The position numbers and the translations under genes are program-made. A stretch of DNA of 6,090 nucleotides from a bacterium. GTDB lineage: Bacteria > Sumerlaeota > Sumerlaeia > MVZB01. The stretch's first letter is position 1; each line of letters opens with the position of its first letter. The notes beneath the pieces were generated by a model. It had not been told where the DNA came from. It did no database searches and saw nothing but the letters and a program-made list of their open reading frames with translations. Of the stretch, positions 5,168 through 6,090 are shown piece by piece. Where the stretch lies: the NCBI GenBank assembly GCA_023480605.1, contig JAMCWS010000072.1:1-6090 (forward strand). The letters run 5' to 3'.

Positions 5168-6090
5168 ATGAATCCCATCAGTTCCCCGTCCACCACGAAC
5201 CGATTCAGCACGGATCCGCTCGCCGGGGGGCGGTCTTCGGGCGAATATTCCATAAACTCGGCCGCGCCCAACCTGAATGAACCCCGGATGACGGTGCCTT
5301 ACCCGGCCAAGCCTTATGACATGGCCGACCTGCTGCGCCTGACGGTCGATCAACGCGCTTCGGACCTTCACCTGGCGGTGGGGCGCCCTCCCGTGCTGCG
5401 CATCAACGGCGGCCTGCGCGACGCCACGGGGCCGGCTCTCACTTACCAGGAATGCCGCCGCCTGGTTTACGGCATCCTCAACGACCTTCAGAAGCAGAAA
5501 TTCGAAGAAAAAAAGGAACTCGATTTTTCGCTATCGGTGGCCAACATGGGCCGGTTCCGCGTCAACGTCCACTTCCAGCGCGGCACCGTGGCCGCCGCGT
5601 TGCGAACGATCGATTCGGTGATCCGCAATTTCGAGGAACTGCATCTGCCCAAGCGGGTGATGGAATACGTCGCCCGGCGCCCGGCCGGATTCGTGCTGAT
5701 CACCGGGCCGACCGGCTCGGGCAAGTCGACCACGCTGGCCGCCATCATCGATCTCATCAACGCCGAGCGCGACTGCCACATCATCACGGTGGAGGACCCG
5801 ATCGAATTCCTGCACCCCCACAAGCGTTCACTGATCGAGCAGCGCGAGGTCAACGAAGATACCTTTTCCTTCGCCAACGCACTCAAGTATGCGCTGCGCC
5901 AGGACCCCGACGTGCTGATGATCGGCGAGATGCGCGACCTGGAAACGATTTCGTCGGCCCTGACGGCCGCCGAAACCGGCCACCTGGTTTTCTCGACGCT
6001 GCACACCATCGGGGTCGTGCAGACGGTCGACCGCATCATCGACGTCTTCCCCCCCCATCAGCAGGAACAGGTGCGCATCCAGATGGCGGC
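5168..6090 (+). CDS. pilT: Type IV pilus retraction ATPase PilT (3' end beyond window)
   Basis: PilT is a hexameric cytoplasmic ATPase at the base of the type IV pilus that drives pilus retraction and twitching motility. The 307 complete codons visible show the N-terminal RASDLHLAVGRPPVLRING motif, Walker A GPTGSGKST (180-188), the Asp box ITVEDPIEF (about 206-214), the Walker B region DPDVLMIGEMRDLETI (from 246) and the His box GHLVFSTLHT (271-280), then DRIIDVFPPHQQEQVR. GEMRDLET and the His box separate it from the assembly ATPase PilB, which is larger and has a zinc-binding tetracysteine motif; PilU is a close alternative. About 50-60 residues, including the expected AIRNLIRE-type C-terminal motif, should lie past the window. 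Residues 1-45 are a Ser/Pro/Asn-rich extension not usual in PilT, where the protein normally begins near the DLL segment (here residue 54). A run of seven A (5508-5514) and one of eight C (6049-6056) occur in the coding sequence. Confidence 0.95.
   Translation, partial: MNPISSPSTTNRFSTDPLAGGRSSGEYSINSAAPNLNEPRMTVPYPAKPYDMADLLRLTVDQRASDLHLAVGRPPVLRINGGLRDATGPALTYQECRRLVYGILNDLQKQKFEEKKELDFSLSVANMGRFRVNVHFQRGTVAAALRTIDSVIRNFEELHLPKRVMEYVARRPAGFVLITGPTGSGKSTTLAAIIDLINAERDCHIITVEDPIEFLHPHKRSLIEQREVNEDTFSFANALKYALRQDPDVLMIGEMRDLETISSALTAAETGHLVFSTLHTIGVVQTVDRIIDVFPPHQQEQVRIQMA

Overview
This is a GC-rich stretch of bacterial chromosome with four protein genes, all recognisable. No mobile element, CRISPR array, rRNA or tRNA is visible. 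A type IV pilus retraction ATPase and a TgpA-type membrane transglutaminase-like protein point to a piliated, probably Gram-negative-type bacterium. Strong G/C bias at third codon positions produces many long false open frames on both strands. I cannot assign a phylum from sequence alone.

Layout: (1) positions 1-1077, minus strand: trpB, tryptophan synthase beta chain, with its C-terminus cut off by the left edge. It has a consensus-like promoter and a strong ribosome binding site just upstream. (2) 1078-1537: an intergenic region of about 460 bases between divergent genes, holding the trpB promoter, a perfect 8-bp palindrome (1288-1306), a weak cysK promoter and a perfect 8-bp inverted repeat in the presumed cysK leader. 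(3) 1538-2515, plus strand: cysK, O-acetylserine sulfhydrylase. (4) 2516-2670: a gap with a good sigma-70-like promoter (TTGCCA-N18-TATAAA) and a foldable leader. (5) 2671-4992, plus strand: a 773-residue TgpA-like protein (multi-pass membrane domain, transglutaminase core with intact Cys-His-Asp triad, last membrane helix, DUF4129-like tail), starting at GTG. (6) 4993-5167: a gap without a convincing promoter. (7) 5168 to the right edge, plus strand: pilT, with an unusual N-terminal extension, cut off by the window edge.

The genes do not form an obvious single pathway. trpB and cysK are divergent members of the same PLP fold-type II superfamily, one using serine and the other O-acetylserine. 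The TgpA-like gene lacks its usual MoxR ATPase and DUF58 partners next to it and sits before pilT, each gene with its own upstream gap. I see no clear previously undescribed system. The most interesting signals are the two perfect inverted repeats in the trpB-cysK gap, the TgpA gene away from its usual partners, and an 8-C tract in pilT.
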